Assembly: GCF_020381325.1 (NCBI RefSeq)
Contig: NZ_JAGSPI010000004.1
Span: 167,583 to 231,582 of the forward strand
Direction: 5' to 3'
Length of the DNA: 64,000 bases
DNA from: Providencia vermicola
GTDB lineage: Bacteria; Pseudomonadota; Gammaproteobacteria; Enterobacterales; Enterobacteriaceae
Below the pieces are notes generated by a model. The model worked only from the letters and a program-made list of their open reading frames with translations, had not been told where the DNA came from and did no database searches. The translations under genes were made by a program, and so were the position numbers. Numbering within the stretch: the first letter of the stretch is position 1; every line of letters starts with the position of its first letter. Positions 28,029 to 37,745 of this stretch are shown in pieces.

Positions 28029-29123
28029 ATGCACTCAACTAAATTTGAACTCACATTTGCCAGCGCTAACGAACAACATTTTCATACAGCCTTAAAACAA
28101 GCCAGCCAAGATTATCTACAAAGCAAACAGGATCATGTATATGCGAGTAAAACCGATATTGCAGTGGTCATCATCTTATTTAGTATCGCAATATTATGCT
28201 ACCTACCTACGCTGTTTACCTCATCCATATTAACTTACAGTTTATCCTATTTTATTTTTGTCCTGCTCATCATGTTCCTCAATGTCATTGGACAACACGA
28301 TGCTTGTCATAATACGTTATTTAAAAATAGCTGGAAAAACCGGGTATTTGGACGTTTAGTCACCTTACCTTTAGGGTTAGAGCCTGAATTTTGGCGAACC
28401 CGCCATGTTCACTACCACCACCATTTTGCCAATATTGAAGATTATGACTTAGATACAGAAGAAAATGGCATTTTTCGCCAAACGCCTTTTCAAAAATGGC
28501 GACCTTTCATGAAGTATCAACACATCTACTGGCCATTTATAGCGTCTTTTTCTTTAACATGGATAGCACTGGTTTTTGACTGGTCGGATAGAACAGGGAA
28601 AACCCGCCTGAAAGATAAAAAGGTTTTAGCGGGAAAAAAAGGTTGGGCACTTTTTATTGCTAGCAAAATTGGCCATTTACTACTGATGCTAGGCTTTCCC
28701 TTACTTTTTGCCCATGAACATGGAATAAGTTTAACAGCTATTTTTGTCACTTATATTTTAAGCCAAATGATTGCATCTATTTTTGTCATTTATTTGCTTT
28801 TGGGGACGCATTGGGCTGAAACTGAATTTTTTACTGCACCAGAAGACAAACAAATCAAGCATGGTTGGTACCATCATAATTTTGTTACTGCCTGTGATTG
28901 GATACCAACACCACATTGTCTATGGCGTTTAACTGGCGGCCTTAATTATCATCTCACCCATCACCTTTTCCCCAATTGGCACCATCGCCACTACCCTGCC
29001 TTGGCAAAGATTTTGGGTGAGTTAGCGATGCAACACAATATGCCTTACCGCTGCATTCGTTATAATGACTTGGTCGCAGCACAAATTCGCTTCTTAAAAA
29101 AGATGGGGAAAAAACCACACTAA
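28029..29123 (+). CDS. Membrane fatty-acid desaturase-family protein
   Basis: A 364-aa integral membrane di-iron enzyme. Its three histidine boxes are complete: HDACH (90-94), HVHYHHH (126-132) and HLTHHLFPNWHH in the C-terminal third. Two hydrophobic hairpins (about 44-86 and 170-270) separate them, as in acyl-lipid desaturases and related hydroxylases. It probably introduces a double bond or hydroxyl into membrane lipid acyl chains. It is monocistronic with its own terminator. E. coli makes unsaturated fatty acids anaerobically and lacks such a desaturase, so this is an accessory lipid-modifying gene; the exact substrate is unknown. Confidence 0.87.
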   Translation: MHSTKFELTFASANEQHFHTALKQASQDYLQSKQDHVYASKTDIAVVIILFSIAILCYLPTLFTSSILTYSLSYFIFVLLIMFLNVIGQHDACHNTLFKNSWKNRVFGRLVTLPLGLEPEFWRTRHVHYHHHFANIEDYDLDTEENGIFRQTPFQKWRPFMKYQHIYWPFIASFSLTWIALVFDWSDRTGKTRLKDKKVLAGKKGWALFIASKIGHLLLMLGFPLLFAHEHGISLTAIFVTYILSQMIASIFVIYLLLGTHWAETEFFTAPEDKQIKHGWYHHNFVTACDWIPTPHCLWRLTGGLNYHLTHHLFPNWHHRHYPALAKILGELAMQHNMPYRCIRYNDLVAAQIRFLKKMGKKPH

Positions 29124-29173
29124 ATGTCATCTCACTATATGCATATTCTATAAATATAGTGAGGTCATTTTTC
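29122..29173 (+). terminator. Terminator after the desaturase gene
   Basis: CTCACTATAT (29131-29140) and ATATAGTGAG (29154-29163) form a 10-bp stem, extended by AAATG/CATTT and ending in TTTTT. It begins at the stop codon. Confidence 0.8.
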
Positions 29174-29510
29174 TATTTAAACAGTTACTCAACAAACAAT
29201 TATTTAAGCATTTATTACCCCTTTAAATAAATACTTAAGATCCATTAACCAACCATATAGTATTCGACTAAATAACCTATACCCATATTATTCGTGGCGA
29301 ATAATTAAAACGATTGATTTAATTATTGATATAAATTTAATCAAAAAAATATAGTATTAATTATTTTAACATTCATTTATCACTTGTTTAATTTTCATTT
29401 ATTAAGGAATTATTAAATTCACTATTGCATTCATTGATACTTCATTTAAGTTATCCAAAATATACTTCATAAAAAATAATATTTCTAATTTACATACTAC
29501 ATTTTATAGA
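29174..29510. other. AT-rich interval before the ATP-grasp gene
   Basis: About 340 bp of very AT-rich sequence with no gene or clear operator. It presumably contains the promoter of the following gene; poor ribosome-binding sequence precedes either candidate start at 29511 or 29526. Confidence 0.45.
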
Positions 29511-30470
29511 ATGGTTGACACTCGCATGAAAAAAGCAGAGTACATTATAAAAAAACTACGCACATTTATTATCAGTGATAAGCTTTATCTTACTAATAAA
29601 TTTGCAAAAAAACTAAATTATCGCCCTGATTTTAAAACACCTAAAAGCTTCAATGAAAAGGTAAATTTTAGAATGCTGCGTGATAAAAACCCACTGTATA
29701 CGCAGCTTGCTGATAAACTAGCCGTCAGGAGCTACATCAGTCGAACCATTGGCGATGAATATTTAGTTCCTATCTTAGCCACCTATGGCCATGTAGATGA
29801 AATTAATATCGATGCACTTCCCCAACAATTTGTTCTCAAATGTAATCATGATAGCGGCAGCAGTGTAATTTGCCGAAACAAAGACAAATTTGATTGGCAA
29901 TATGCCAAAGATAAATTGTCATTTCATTTATTCAAAAATCTTTATTACATTACTCGCGAACGTCATTATAAAAATATTTCCCCACAAATTATTTGTGAAG
30001 AATATATTGACTTATTCGCCAATAAAAATAGAAAACTCGTCCCTGAAACCTGTCGTATACATTGCTTTTCAGGTAAGCCCGTCTATGCAGAAATCGATTA
30101 TACTGATGAGTCGGGCGAAGAGTTTATCAATATCTATGATATTAACTGGCAGTTGCAACCTGTCACTTTTGGCTACCCAAATATGTTAGAGCCAGTACCA
30201 GAGCCACCTCTCTTTAAAGAAATGCTACGCTTAGCTGAAATTCTCGTCACACCATTCGATTATTGCCGTGCAGACTTTTTGATGTCTGATGAAAACACCT
30301 TGTATTTTAGTGAACTCACGTTTGCACCTAATGCAGGTAGGACAGAGATATCACCACTGTCGTGGGACTTTAAATTAGGGGAGCATTGGGAACAACGCAT
30401 TACCCAATCTGCCGGTTATGTACCTCTCGAAGGTGCCTTATCAACTATCTCCGTGAATAAGAAAAAGTAA
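29511..30470 (+). CDS. TupA-like ATP-grasp family protein
   Basis: A 319-aa protein of the ATPgrasp_TupA type, recognised by PKSFNEKVNFRMLRDKNPLY, KLAVRSYISRTIGDEYLVP, LPQQFVLKCNHDSGSSVIC and the C-terminal DYCRADFLMSDENTLYFSELTFAPNAG. The last has the acidic Asp and Glu plus Asn that bind Mg-ATP in ATP-grasp enzymes. Relatives are often found in polysaccharide or teichuronopeptide synthesis loci, where they attach amino acids to sugars or peptides. Here it stands alone, not in a polysaccharide cluster. The start is uncertain (29511 or 29526). Confidence 0.82.
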   Translation: MVDTRMKKAEYIIKKLRTFIISDKLYLTNKFAKKLNYRPDFKTPKSFNEKVNFRMLRDKNPLYTQLADKLAVRSYISRTIGDEYLVPILATYGHVDEINIDALPQQFVLKCNHDSGSSVICRNKDKFDWQYAKDKLSFHLFKNLYYITRERHYKNISPQIICEEYIDLFANKNRKLVPETCRIHCFSGKPVYAEIDYTDESGEEFINIYDINWQLQPVTFGYPNMLEPVPEPPLFKEMLRLAEILVTPFDYCRADFLMSDENTLYFSELTFAPNAGRTEISPLSWDFKLGEHWEQRITQSAGYVPLEGALSTISVNKKK

Positions 30471-30479
30471 CGAATAGAA

Positions 30480-30508
30480 AAAAGGCCCTGTGATTCACAG
30501 AGCCTTTA
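30480..30508. terminator. Bidirectional terminator between convergent genes
   Basis: AAAGGCCCTGTG-ATT-CACAGAGCCTTT forms a stem with one mismatch, 10 bp after the ATP-grasp stop and 23 bp after the end of the convergent MFS gene. A- and T-runs flank it. Confidence 0.8.
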
Positions 30509-30530
30509 TAAACCATATTAACTTAAACAG

Positions 30531-31694
30531 TTAATTCGCCAGCACACTCGCTTTACGGCGCAAGCTGGCTATTAACATATAAATTGCCGTCACGAGCAAC
30601 ACAATAAAGAAGAAATCTACTAACCCATTATGTTGACTTAATAATGCCCCCGCCGCGATTGGCCCCATAGCAGAACCAATACTATAGCTAAACAGCATAA
30701 CTTGTGTTGCAGCAACAATGTAAGATGAATCCAAGTTGTCACACGCTAAAGTAATCGCAATCGGGTATAACGCAAATGAAGACATTCCTAACAACGCTAA
30801 TGCAACAATCATCACTAAGTAGTCGCTAGAAATATAAATAACCCCCATCGCGAATACCCCTAATAAGGAAACCATCGCTAACAGCAAAGTCTTACTCATC
30901 AAAATGGAAAGCTTGCTAACAACTGGTTGGATCAACATACCACCCAAAATAATTGAGGCCATTAACACCCCAACTTGGTCAGTTGTGAATTGATCTTTTT
31001 TCAATGATAAAGGCATCAACCCATAAATAGTACCCATAGTGATACCCGAAACCATACACCCGATAATTGCAGGTTTACTTAATCGCGCAATTTTTTTCAG
31101 TGATAATTTTTGGTGTGACCCGCTATCAGGCTGCCCTTGGCGAACGAATAATGGGGGCATTACAGCTAATAACAACAAACCCAATACGACCATAAAAGGA
31201 TAAGCACCTTGGGTTCCGATAACGCCAATAGCGAGTTGCCCTAATGTTGTACCGCCATATAATGACGTCATATAAAAGCTTAAACGCTTAGCTCGTTCTT
31301 TCGGGCTGTCACCAATCAGCAGCCAAGATTCAACCACCACGAAGATACCCGCAACCGCGATACCTGCAATTAAACGGTTTGGAAGCCAAGCTTCAATCGA
31401 AGGCGCCCACGGCAAAACCACAACCGTTGCGGCTAGCATTAATAAAAAACCAATAAAAGCGAGGCGATGACCAATTTTGGCAATTACGGGCTCAATCAGC
31501 ATTGAACCAATTAATAAGCCAATGTAGTAGGCACTTGCTAACCAGCCTGCGTACTGCGTATCAATTCCGAAGCTCCCCATTGATAATGGGATTAAGCTCA
31601 TTAAATAACCCGATGCAATAGCAAAGATCGTTAACCCAGCAACAGGAACGAATGCATTATCGCGTTTGCGCATGATAGTAGTGGACTGATTCAC
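30531..31694 (-). CDS. MFS transporter of the YcaD type
   Basis: A 387-aa, 12-helix major facilitator protein similar along its length to E. coli YcaD (FVVVESWLLIGDSPKERAKRL, SGITMGTIYGLMPL, GMSSFALYPIAITLACD). Function and substrate of YcaD-like exporters are poorly defined. The frame is open to 31772, but I chose the GTG at 31694 because GGAGAG lies six bases upstream and the length then matches the family; the extra N-terminus would be cysteine-rich and unlike relatives. Monocistronic. Confidence 0.85.
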   Translation of the reverse strand: MNQSTTIMRKRDNAFVPVAGLTIFAIASGYLMSLIPLSMGSFGIDTQYAGWLASAYYIGLLIGSMLIEPVIAKIGHRLAFIGFLLMLAATVVVLPWAPSIEAWLPNRLIAGIAVAGIFVVVESWLLIGDSPKERAKRLSFYMTSLYGGTTLGQLAIGVIGTQGAYPFMVVLGLLLLAVMPPLFVRQGQPDSGSHQKLSLKKIARLSKPAIIGCMVSGITMGTIYGLMPLSLKKDQFTTDQVGVLMASIILGGMLIQPVVSKLSILMSKTLLLAMVSLLGVFAMGVIYISSDYLVMIVALALLGMSSFALYPIAITLACDNLDSSYIVAATQVMLFSYSIGSAMGPIAAGALLSQHNGLVDFFFIVLLVTAIYMLIASLRRKASVLAN

Positions 31695-32256
31695 GCCCCA
31701 CTCTCCAACAAATAAAAATAAATAATATGCGCTGCAACTACATCGTAGAATACGACAAGGCTGTGTTCTCAAAAAAGGAACACATTTCGGCGATTAGTGC
31801 AGGAGTAAAATATAAAAATAAGACTGATTTGAGCGCAATATAGAACGTTAAATCGGTAAGTTAAAATGAGAAAATCTAATGGTGACTAGTAAAATAATTT
31901 ATGTGAGAAAAATCACGTTTTTCCTGAAAGGAAACTTAGATCAAAATCGGTCAATAAAACAAACAAAACCCTTTAAATTCATATGGATAAAAAAATAATT
32001 ACTTTTATTTTTTTGTTACAGCTTGACACAACTTAAGTCATATGGAAAAAGTCCTAAAAGTACTCAATGGTAAAATAATTTATTTATTATTTAACCTGGC
32101 TATCACACCCAATGCAAAATACCTTTTTTGCTGGCAAAAAAATGAAGGTAATTTAATTTATATTTCTATAATGCCCTCTTTAATTTATTTCGTTTTTAAT
32201 CAAAAATACTTAATAGGAGATACGATTTAATAATTTCTTGTCGCATAGTTTACCAA
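31695..32256. other. Intergenic region between the MFS gene and prpR
   Basis: About 560 bp, AT-rich. A short plus-strand frame (32042-32230) lacks a ribosome-binding site and relatives and is not called. No clear terminator for prpR or operator for the MFS gene is seen. Confidence 0.45.
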
Positions 32257-33849
32257 CTAGCATTTTTCTAATGCAGAAAGGCGGCGCCAAAGTGTTGTTC
32301 TGCTAATCCCTAGGTACTGAGCTACCGCTTTACGATCACCATTAAACCGGGCCATTATCTCAGTTAGTGATTCCTTACCTCTATCAATGACAACATCATT
32401 GTCATTGGCTATCCACTGGCGCTCTGGGGATAAACTGTTCAGCATCTCTTCAGTAATGGCCTTTTCAGGGTATGCACTACAATAAAGCGCAACTCGCTCC
32501 ATTAAGTTTCGCAGCTCACGCACATTTCCAGGCCATGCATAATGTAGAAAAAAATGACGACAGCTTAAAAGTTGCTGTACGCGAAATGCAGGGAGCGGCA
32601 ATACTAATCCCGCAAAGGCCAGTTTTAAAAGCCTTTCAGCGAGAACAAAAATATCCTCTCCACGTTCACTAAGCGCTGGCACTTGCATTCGAAGTACCCC
32701 TAAACGGTAGAATAGGTCAGCACGAAAATGCCCATTTTTCACCCAATCATCTAAATGACAATGGGTCGCACAAATCACGCGCACATTGACTTGCAAAGGT
32801 TTATAACCGCCAATTCGCACCACAGAGCGCTCTTCCAGCACCCGCAAAAGTCGCGTTTGCAACGCTAATGGCATTTCGCCAATTTCATCTAAAAATAATG
32901 TGCCACCATGAGCTAGTTCAAACAACCCCGCTCTTCCCCCACGCCGTGACCCTGTAAATGCCCCTTCTTCATAACCAAATAATTCTGCTTCTAATAATGT
33001 TTCAGGGATCGCGCCACAATTAACGGCTACAAAAGGCATTTGCTGCTTACTGCGTTTGTGTTGATTAAATAAGGTAAATTCGTGGTGAATCGCTTGTGCC
33101 ACCATTTCTTTCCCTGTACCGCTTTCGCCTTGGATCAGCACAGTAGCCTCTGAGCGTGCATATAACATAATCGTCTGTCTTACCCGTTCCATTGACAATG
33201 ATGAGCCAATTAAATCATTGATCGTATGGCGGATTTTTGGCGGAGTAACGGGTACATATTTATCTGATGAATGGCGATTACGGTGAGACATTCGGCTTAA
33301 CTCAATCGCATCGGAAAAGGCCTGCCGTATGGTTTGAGTTGAATAGACAAAAATGCCTGTCATTCCCATTTCATCCGCCAAATCCATAATCAACCCAGCA
33401 CCGACAACCACTGAAATCCCCATCGATTTCAAAGCCTTAAGCTGCTCTCGTGCATCTTCGGCAGTTACATAACTACGTTGTTCAATTTGCAATGCAAAAC
33501 GTTGCTGAAAATCAGTTAATGATGGGATGGTATTTTTATAATTAATAATGCCGATCTTATCACTGATTTCTCGCCCCTTAGCAAGTGCTTGCATTACGTC
33601 AAATCCGTTGATATTAACGATGATAACAGGCACAGAAACATGGCTTTTGAGGTAAGCACCGTTTGAGCCAGCACTAATAATAGCATCACAATGTCCATGC
33701 TTTAGCCTCTCTCGTACGACCTCCGCCGCCTGTTCAAATCCCAGATTTAATGGTGTAATGTCTGCTTGTTCACTAAATTCGGGGCTTATATCGCGAAAAA
33801 GTGTATATAGCCGTGAAACAGACACTGTCCAAATAATCGGTTTTTCCAT
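32257..33849 (-). CDS. prpR: Sigma-54-dependent activator of propionate catabolism
   Basis: A 530-aa enhancer-binding protein. The N-terminal PrpR domain (about 1-190) binds 2-methylcitrate in relatives. The AAA+ domain has Walker A GESGTGKE (241-248), the sigma-54 contact loop GAFTGS (296-301) and Walker B GGTLFLDE (315-322). A Fis-type helix-turn-helix (NGDRKAVAQYLGISRTTLWRRL) ends the protein. It is divergent from prpBCD; a 12-bp repeat array and a 29-bp palindrome in the shared region are its probable binding sites, and a matching sigma-54 promoter precedes prpB. Confidence 0.96.
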   Translation of the reverse strand: MEKPIIWTVSVSRLYTLFRDISPEFSEQADITPLNLGFEQAAEVVRERLKHGHCDAIISAGSNGAYLKSHVSVPVIIVNINGFDVMQALAKGREISDKIGIINYKNTIPSLTDFQQRFALQIEQRSYVTAEDAREQLKALKSMGISVVVGAGLIMDLADEMGMTGIFVYSTQTIRQAFSDAIELSRMSHRNRHSSDKYVPVTPPKIRHTINDLIGSSLSMERVRQTIMLYARSEATVLIQGESGTGKEMVAQAIHHEFTLFNQHKRSKQQMPFVAVNCGAIPETLLEAELFGYEEGAFTGSRRGGRAGLFELAHGGTLFLDEIGEMPLALQTRLLRVLEERSVVRIGGYKPLQVNVRVICATHCHLDDWVKNGHFRADLFYRLGVLRMQVPALSERGEDIFVLAERLLKLAFAGLVLPLPAFRVQQLLSCRHFFLHYAWPGNVRELRNLMERVALYCSAYPEKAITEEMLNSLSPERQWIANDNDVVIDRGKESLTEIMARFNGDRKAVAQYLGISRTTLWRRLSALEKC

Positions 33850-33870
33850 CTACTTCACTTCCTCACACTC

Positions 33871-33902
33871 ATGTTTCAAAAAATGTTTCAAAAAATGTTT
33901 CA
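33871..33902. promoter_or_regulatory. Three 12-bp-spaced TTTCA repeats (PrpR site)
   Basis: ATGTTTCA occurs at 33871, 33883 and 33895, exactly 12 bp apart and separated by A-rich spacers. TTTCA is also the half-site inside the large palindrome at 33909-33937, so these are probably additional PrpR half-sites or part of prpR autoregulation. They start 22 bp upstream of the prpR start codon. Confidence 0.55.
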
Positions 33903-33908
33903 ATTAAC

Positions 33909-33937
33909 ATTAGCGCGTTTCAATGAAACGCGCTAAT
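33909..33937. promoter_or_regulatory. 29-bp palindrome, probable PrpR enhancer
   Basis: ATTAGCGCGTTTCA-A-TGAAACGCGCTAAT is a perfect palindrome with 14-bp arms around one central base. It lies about 100 bp upstream of the sigma-54 promoter of prpB, a normal enhancer distance, and contains TTTCA/TGAAA half-sites like those reported for PrpR. Confidence 0.75.
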
Positions 33938-34034
33938 CACAAATCCCAAATTTGTTTTCCTTATCACAAATCCATACTTTCTCTAACTGACTTATTTTTA
34001 ACAATTTTATTCTTAACACTCACTTCTGTGCCTG

Positions 34035-34051
34035 TTGGCATGGCAATTGCT
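34035..34051 (+). promoter_or_regulatory. Sigma-54 promoter of prpBCD
   Basis: TTGGCATGGCAATTGCT has the -24 GG and -12 GC dinucleotides separated by exactly 10 bases and fits the consensus TGGCACG-N4-TTGC at nearly every position. It lies 56 bp upstream of the prpB start codon. Confidence 0.88.
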
Positions 34052-34106
34052 ATATGATCATAGCGACCTTAAATAAAAACAATTTATTAACAATTAAGAG
34101 GCTTCT

Positions 34107-34994
34107 ATGACATCTATCCCTGCTGGAAAAAAATTTCGCGATGCTATCGCTCAAGAATCCCCCCTTCAGTTAGTTGGAACGATTAATGCTAATCATGCCC
34201 TTCTAGCCCAACAAGCAGGCTATAAAGCGATTTACTTATCGGGTGGTGGCGTTGCGGCCGGATCATTAGGTATGCCTGACTTAGGGATCTCCACTCTAGA
34301 GGATGTGTTAATTGATATTCGTCGCATTACTGATGTCTGTGATTTGCCTTTGATGGTCGATGCTGATATTGGCTTTGGCCCCTCAGCTTTTAATGTCGCT
34401 CGTACCGTCAAGTCATTTTGCAAAGCAGGTGCGGCGGGATTACACCTTGAAGACCAAGTCGGTGCGAAACGCTGTGGTCACCGACCTAATAAAGAGATTG
34501 TCTCAACACAAGAAATGGTAGATAGAATCAAAGCCGCGGTAGATGCCCGTACTGACGATAGTTTTGTGATTATGGCTCGCACAGATGCACTCGCCGTCGA
34601 AGGCCTAGATGCTGCACTTGAACGAGCTCACGCCTACCTCGAAGCAGGTGCGGACATGTTATTCCCTGAGGCTATTACTGAACTGTCTATGTACCAACAA
34701 TTTACCCAAAACACCCCCGCACCGGTTCTTGCTAATCTTACCGAATTTGGCCAAACCCCATTGTTTACGTTAGATGAGCTTCGCAGTGTCGGTATCGCTA
34801 TCGCACTCTATCCGCTGTCTGCTTTTCGTGCGATGAATAAAGCCGCAGAGCAGGTCTACACTGCAATACGCCATGAAGGCACACAGAAAAACGTTATTCC
34901 TTTGATGCAAACACGTGATGAACTTTACCAAGGCATTCATTACTACGATTACGAACAAAAACTGGATGCCCTATTTTCGCAAAAAAAACCATAG
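34107..34994 (+). CDS. prpB: 2-methylisocitrate lyase
   Basis: Splits 2-methylisocitrate into pyruvate and succinate, the last step of the methylcitrate cycle. A 295-aa isocitrate-lyase superfamily enzyme with the catalytic loop KRCGH (121-125, Cys123), metal-binding VDADIGFG (84-91) and LHLEDQ (113-118). First gene of prpBCD behind a sigma-54 promoter. Confidence 0.96.
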   Translation: MTSIPAGKKFRDAIAQESPLQLVGTINANHALLAQQAGYKAIYLSGGGVAAGSLGMPDLGISTLEDVLIDIRRITDVCDLPLMVDADIGFGPSAFNVARTVKSFCKAGAAGLHLEDQVGAKRCGHRPNKEIVSTQEMVDRIKAAVDARTDDSFVIMARTDALAVEGLDAALERAHAYLEAGADMLFPEAITELSMYQQFTQNTPAPVLANLTEFGQTPLFTLDELRSVGIAIALYPLSAFRAMNKAAEQVYTAIRHEGTQKNVIPLMQTRDELYQGIHYYDYEQKLDALFSQKKP

Positions 34995-35047
34995 GCACAC
35001 AGACAGCACCAAGTTGAGTCTCCTCTATCCCTTACAAGGAAATTACG

Positions 35048-36211
35048 ATGAATGAACAACTTAGTAGCACCGTATCACCACAATTTAAACCCAAAAAATC
35101 GGTGGCACTTTCAGGTGTCCCAGCGGGAAATACCGCACTTTGTACCGTAGGACGTAACGGCAATGACCTGCACTATCGTGGGTTTGATATTCATGACTTA
35201 GCCACTCAATGCGAATTCGAAGAAGTTGCACATTTGCTGATACACGATAAGCTTCCCACACAAACTGAGCTCATCGCCTATAAAGCAAAACTACAAACCT
35301 ATCGCGGGCTCCCTGCAAGTGTGAAACAAACTTTAGAGTCTATTCCCGCAAATGCACATCCTATGGATGTCTTACGAACAGGGGTTTCGATGATGGGCTG
35401 TGTGCTCCCCGAGAAAGACTCTCACCCATTTTCAGGTGCCAAAGACATTGCTGACCGATTATTAGCCTCATTAGGCTCAATGTTACTGTACTGGTATCAC
35501 TTTAGTCACCATGGTCGTCGTATCGAAACGCAAACCGATGACGACTCAATAGGTGCACATTTTTTGCATTTGTTGCACGGCAAAAAACCGCCAGCTCAAT
35601 GGGAAAAATTCATGCATATTGCCGCAATTTTATATGCAGAACATGAGTTTAATGCCTCCACATTTGCCGCTCGCGTCATTGCAGGTACAGGTACCGATTT
35701 TTATTCAGCAATGACAGGCGCAATAGCCGCCTTACGAGGGCCAAAACATGGCGGCGCAAATGAGGTTTCATTAGAAATTCAACAGCGCTATACCTCAATG
35801 GATGAAGCCGAACGAGATATCACAGCTCGTATTCATAATAAAGAAGTCATTATTGGCTTTGGCCACCCAGTGTACACCCTTGCTGATCCACGCCATCCCA
35901 TCATTAAATCCGTGGCATTGCAGCTTTCAGAACAAAATTTGAATCGCCATTTATACAGCGTTGCTGACCGTATCGAAACGGTAATGAAACGTGAAAAAGG
36001 CATGTTTCCAAATTTAGATTGGTTCTCTGCAGTGGCCTATCACTTAATGGGGGTACCAACCGCCATGTTTACTCCGCTATTTGTCATGGCGCGGACTGCA
36101 GGTTGGTCTGCTCATATTCTCGAACAAAGACAAGACAATAAAATTATTCGTCCATCGGCCAATTATATTGGGCCAGAAAATCAATTATTCACTCCAATAG
36201 AACAGCGTTAA
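35048..36211 (+). CDS. prpC: 2-methylcitrate synthase
   Basis: Condenses propionyl-CoA with oxaloacetate to 2-methylcitrate. A 387-aa citrate-synthase fold with the active-site regions PKHGGANE and GFGHPVYT and a catalytic Asp within the FFNLDWFSA-type segment [13 protein letters not shown]. It lies 53 bp after prpB with AAGGAAATT before the ATG. Confidence 0.96.
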   Translation: MNEQLSSTVSPQFKPKKSVALSGVPAGNTALCTVGRNGNDLHYRGFDIHDLATQCEFEEVAHLLIHDKLPTQTELIAYKAKLQTYRGLPASVKQTLESIPANAHPMDVLRTGVSMMGCVLPEKDSHPFSGAKDIADRLLASLGSMLLYWYHFSHHGRRIETQTDDDSIGAHFLHLLHGKKPPAQWEKFMHIAAILYAEHEFNASTFAARVIAGTGTDFYSAMTGAIAALRGPKHGGANEVSLEIQQRYTSMDEAERDITARIHNKEVIIGFGHPVYTLADPRHPIIKSVALQLSEQNLNRHLYSVADRIETVMKREKGMFPNLDWFSAVAYHLMGVPTAMFTPLFVMARTAGWSAHILEQRQDNKIIRPSANYIGPENQLFTPIEQR

Positions 36212-36224
36212 TAAAGGTAAAATA

Positions 36225-37679
36225 ATGACAACACAAACCGTGAGTTCTCAAAAAATTGAATTTGATAAAGTTATCAGTGACATTGTTGATTATGTAATGG
36301 ATTACCCGATTGTTTCTGAACTAGCTTACGATACCGCCTATCATTGCCTGCTCGATACACTAGGCTGTGGTATGGAATCGTTAGAATACCCCGCCTGTAA
36401 AAAACTGTTAGGCCCAATAGTGCCAGGCACAATTGTCCCCAATGGTACGAAAATTCCTGGCACTCAATTTCAATTAGACCCTGTTCAAGGTGCTTTTAAT
36501 ATTGGCACAATGTGCCGCTGGCTTGACTTTAATGACACTTGGCTCGCCGCTGAATGGGGCCACCCTTCAGATAATTTAGGTGGCATCCTTGCTACCGCCG
36601 ATTGGTTATCGCGGGAAAACCTAGCTAAAGGCAAAAAACCATTAATCATCAAAGATGTATTAACGGCTATGATTAAAGCACACGAAATTCAAGGGTGCAT
36701 TGCCCTTGAAAATGCCTTTAACAAAGTCGGCCTCGACCATGTTATTTTAGTCAAAGTCGCCTCAACAGCTGTTGTCGCACAAATGTTAGGTTTAAACCGC
36801 GAACAAATCCTCAATGCCGTTTCCCAAGCGTGGATTGATGGCCACAGCTTACGCACTTACCGCCATGCGCCGAATACAGGCTCAAGAAAATCATGGGCAG
36901 CTGGTGATGCGACCTCTCGCGCAGTTAGGCTCGCATTGATGGCGCAAAAAGGCGAAATGGGCTACCCTACGGCATTAACTGCCAAAACATGGGGGTTTTA
37001 TGACGTTTTATTTAAGGGGCAACCGCTTCGCTTCCAACGCCCTTATGGTTCCTATGTTATGGAAAACGTGCTGTTTAAAATCGCTTTTCCTGCAGAGTTT
37101 CACTCTCAAACCGCCGTCGAAGCTGCATTACAATTACATAGAACATTAGCCACTATGGGTAAAAGTGCCGATGATATTGCATCAATTGCAATTCGCACCC
37201 ATGAAGCCTGTATTCGCATTATTGATAAAAAAGGCCCACTCAATAACCCTGCTGACCGTGACCATTGCATACAATACATGGTGGCTGTGCCATTAATTTT
37301 TGGTCGACTCACCGCAGCTGACTATGAAGATAATATTGCAAAAGATAGCCGTATTGATGCACTTCGTGCCAAAATGCACTGCCATGAAGACACACAATTT
37401 ACCGCCGACTACCATGACCCAGATAAACGTTCAATTTCTAATGGATTAACCATTACGCTAAATGATGGTCACGTGTTAGATGAAGTCGTGATTGAATACC
37501 CTGTAGGCCATAAGCGCCGCCGTAAAGAAGGGATGCCATTATTATTGAAGAAATTTAGAATTAATTTGGCAAGGCAGTTTCCTGAAGCGCAGCAGCTGCG
37601 TATTCTTCAAGCATCACTCGATAAACCCATGTTAGAAAAAATGCCTGTAAATGAATATCTGGATTTATTTGTGATTTAA
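36225..37679 (+). CDS. prpD: 2-methylcitrate dehydratase
   Basis: Dehydrates 2-methylcitrate to 2-methyl-cis-aconitate. A 484-aa MmgE/PrpD-family protein like E. coli PrpD (483 aa), with [22 protein letters not shown] and [16 protein letters not shown] as clear family segments. It follows prpC by 13 bp and ends the operon; a terminator follows and no prpE is present, so propionyl-CoA must be made by another acyl-CoA synthetase encoded elsewhere. Confidence 0.96.
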   Translation: MTTQTVSSQKIEFDKVISDIVDYVMDYPIVSELAYDTAYHCLLDTLGCGMESLEYPACKKLLGPIVPGTIVPNGTKIPGTQFQLDPVQGAFNIGTMCRWLDFNDTWLAAEWGHPSDNLGGILATADWLSRENLAKGKKPLIIKDVLTAMIKAHEIQGCIALENAFNKVGLDHVILVKVASTAVVAQMLGLNREQILNAVSQAWIDGHSLRTYRHAPNTGSRKSWAAGDATSRAVRLALMAQKGEMGYPTALTAKTWGFYDVLFKGQPLRFQRPYGSYVMENVLFKIAFPAEFHSQTAVEAALQLHRTLATMGKSADDIASIAIRTHEACIRIIDKKGPLNNPADRDHCIQYMVAVPLIFGRLTAADYEDNIAKDSRIDALRAKMHCHEDTQFTADYHDPDKRSISNGLTITLNDGHVLDEVVIEYPVGHKRRRKEGMPLLLKKFRINLARQFPEAQQLRILQASLDKPMLEKMPVNEYLDLFVI

Positions 37680-37698
37680 ATTCACCTTGAATAATGAC

Positions 37699-37734
37699 AA
37701 AACGCCGCTATATATTGCGGCGTTGCTATTTTTA
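37699..37734 (+). terminator. Terminator of prpBCD
   Basis: AACGCCGC (37701-37708) and GCGGCGTT (37717-37724) form an 8-bp GC-rich stem with an 8-nt loop, followed by GCTATTTTTA. It also separates prpD from the convergent galM copy. Confidence 0.85.
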
Positions 37735-37745
37735 GTATCAATAAA

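Noticed and set aside
32042..32230. A 62-codon plus-strand frame upstream of the prpR stop
   Set aside because: No ribosome-binding sequence before the ATG and no family resemblance; sits in AT-rich intergenic DNA.
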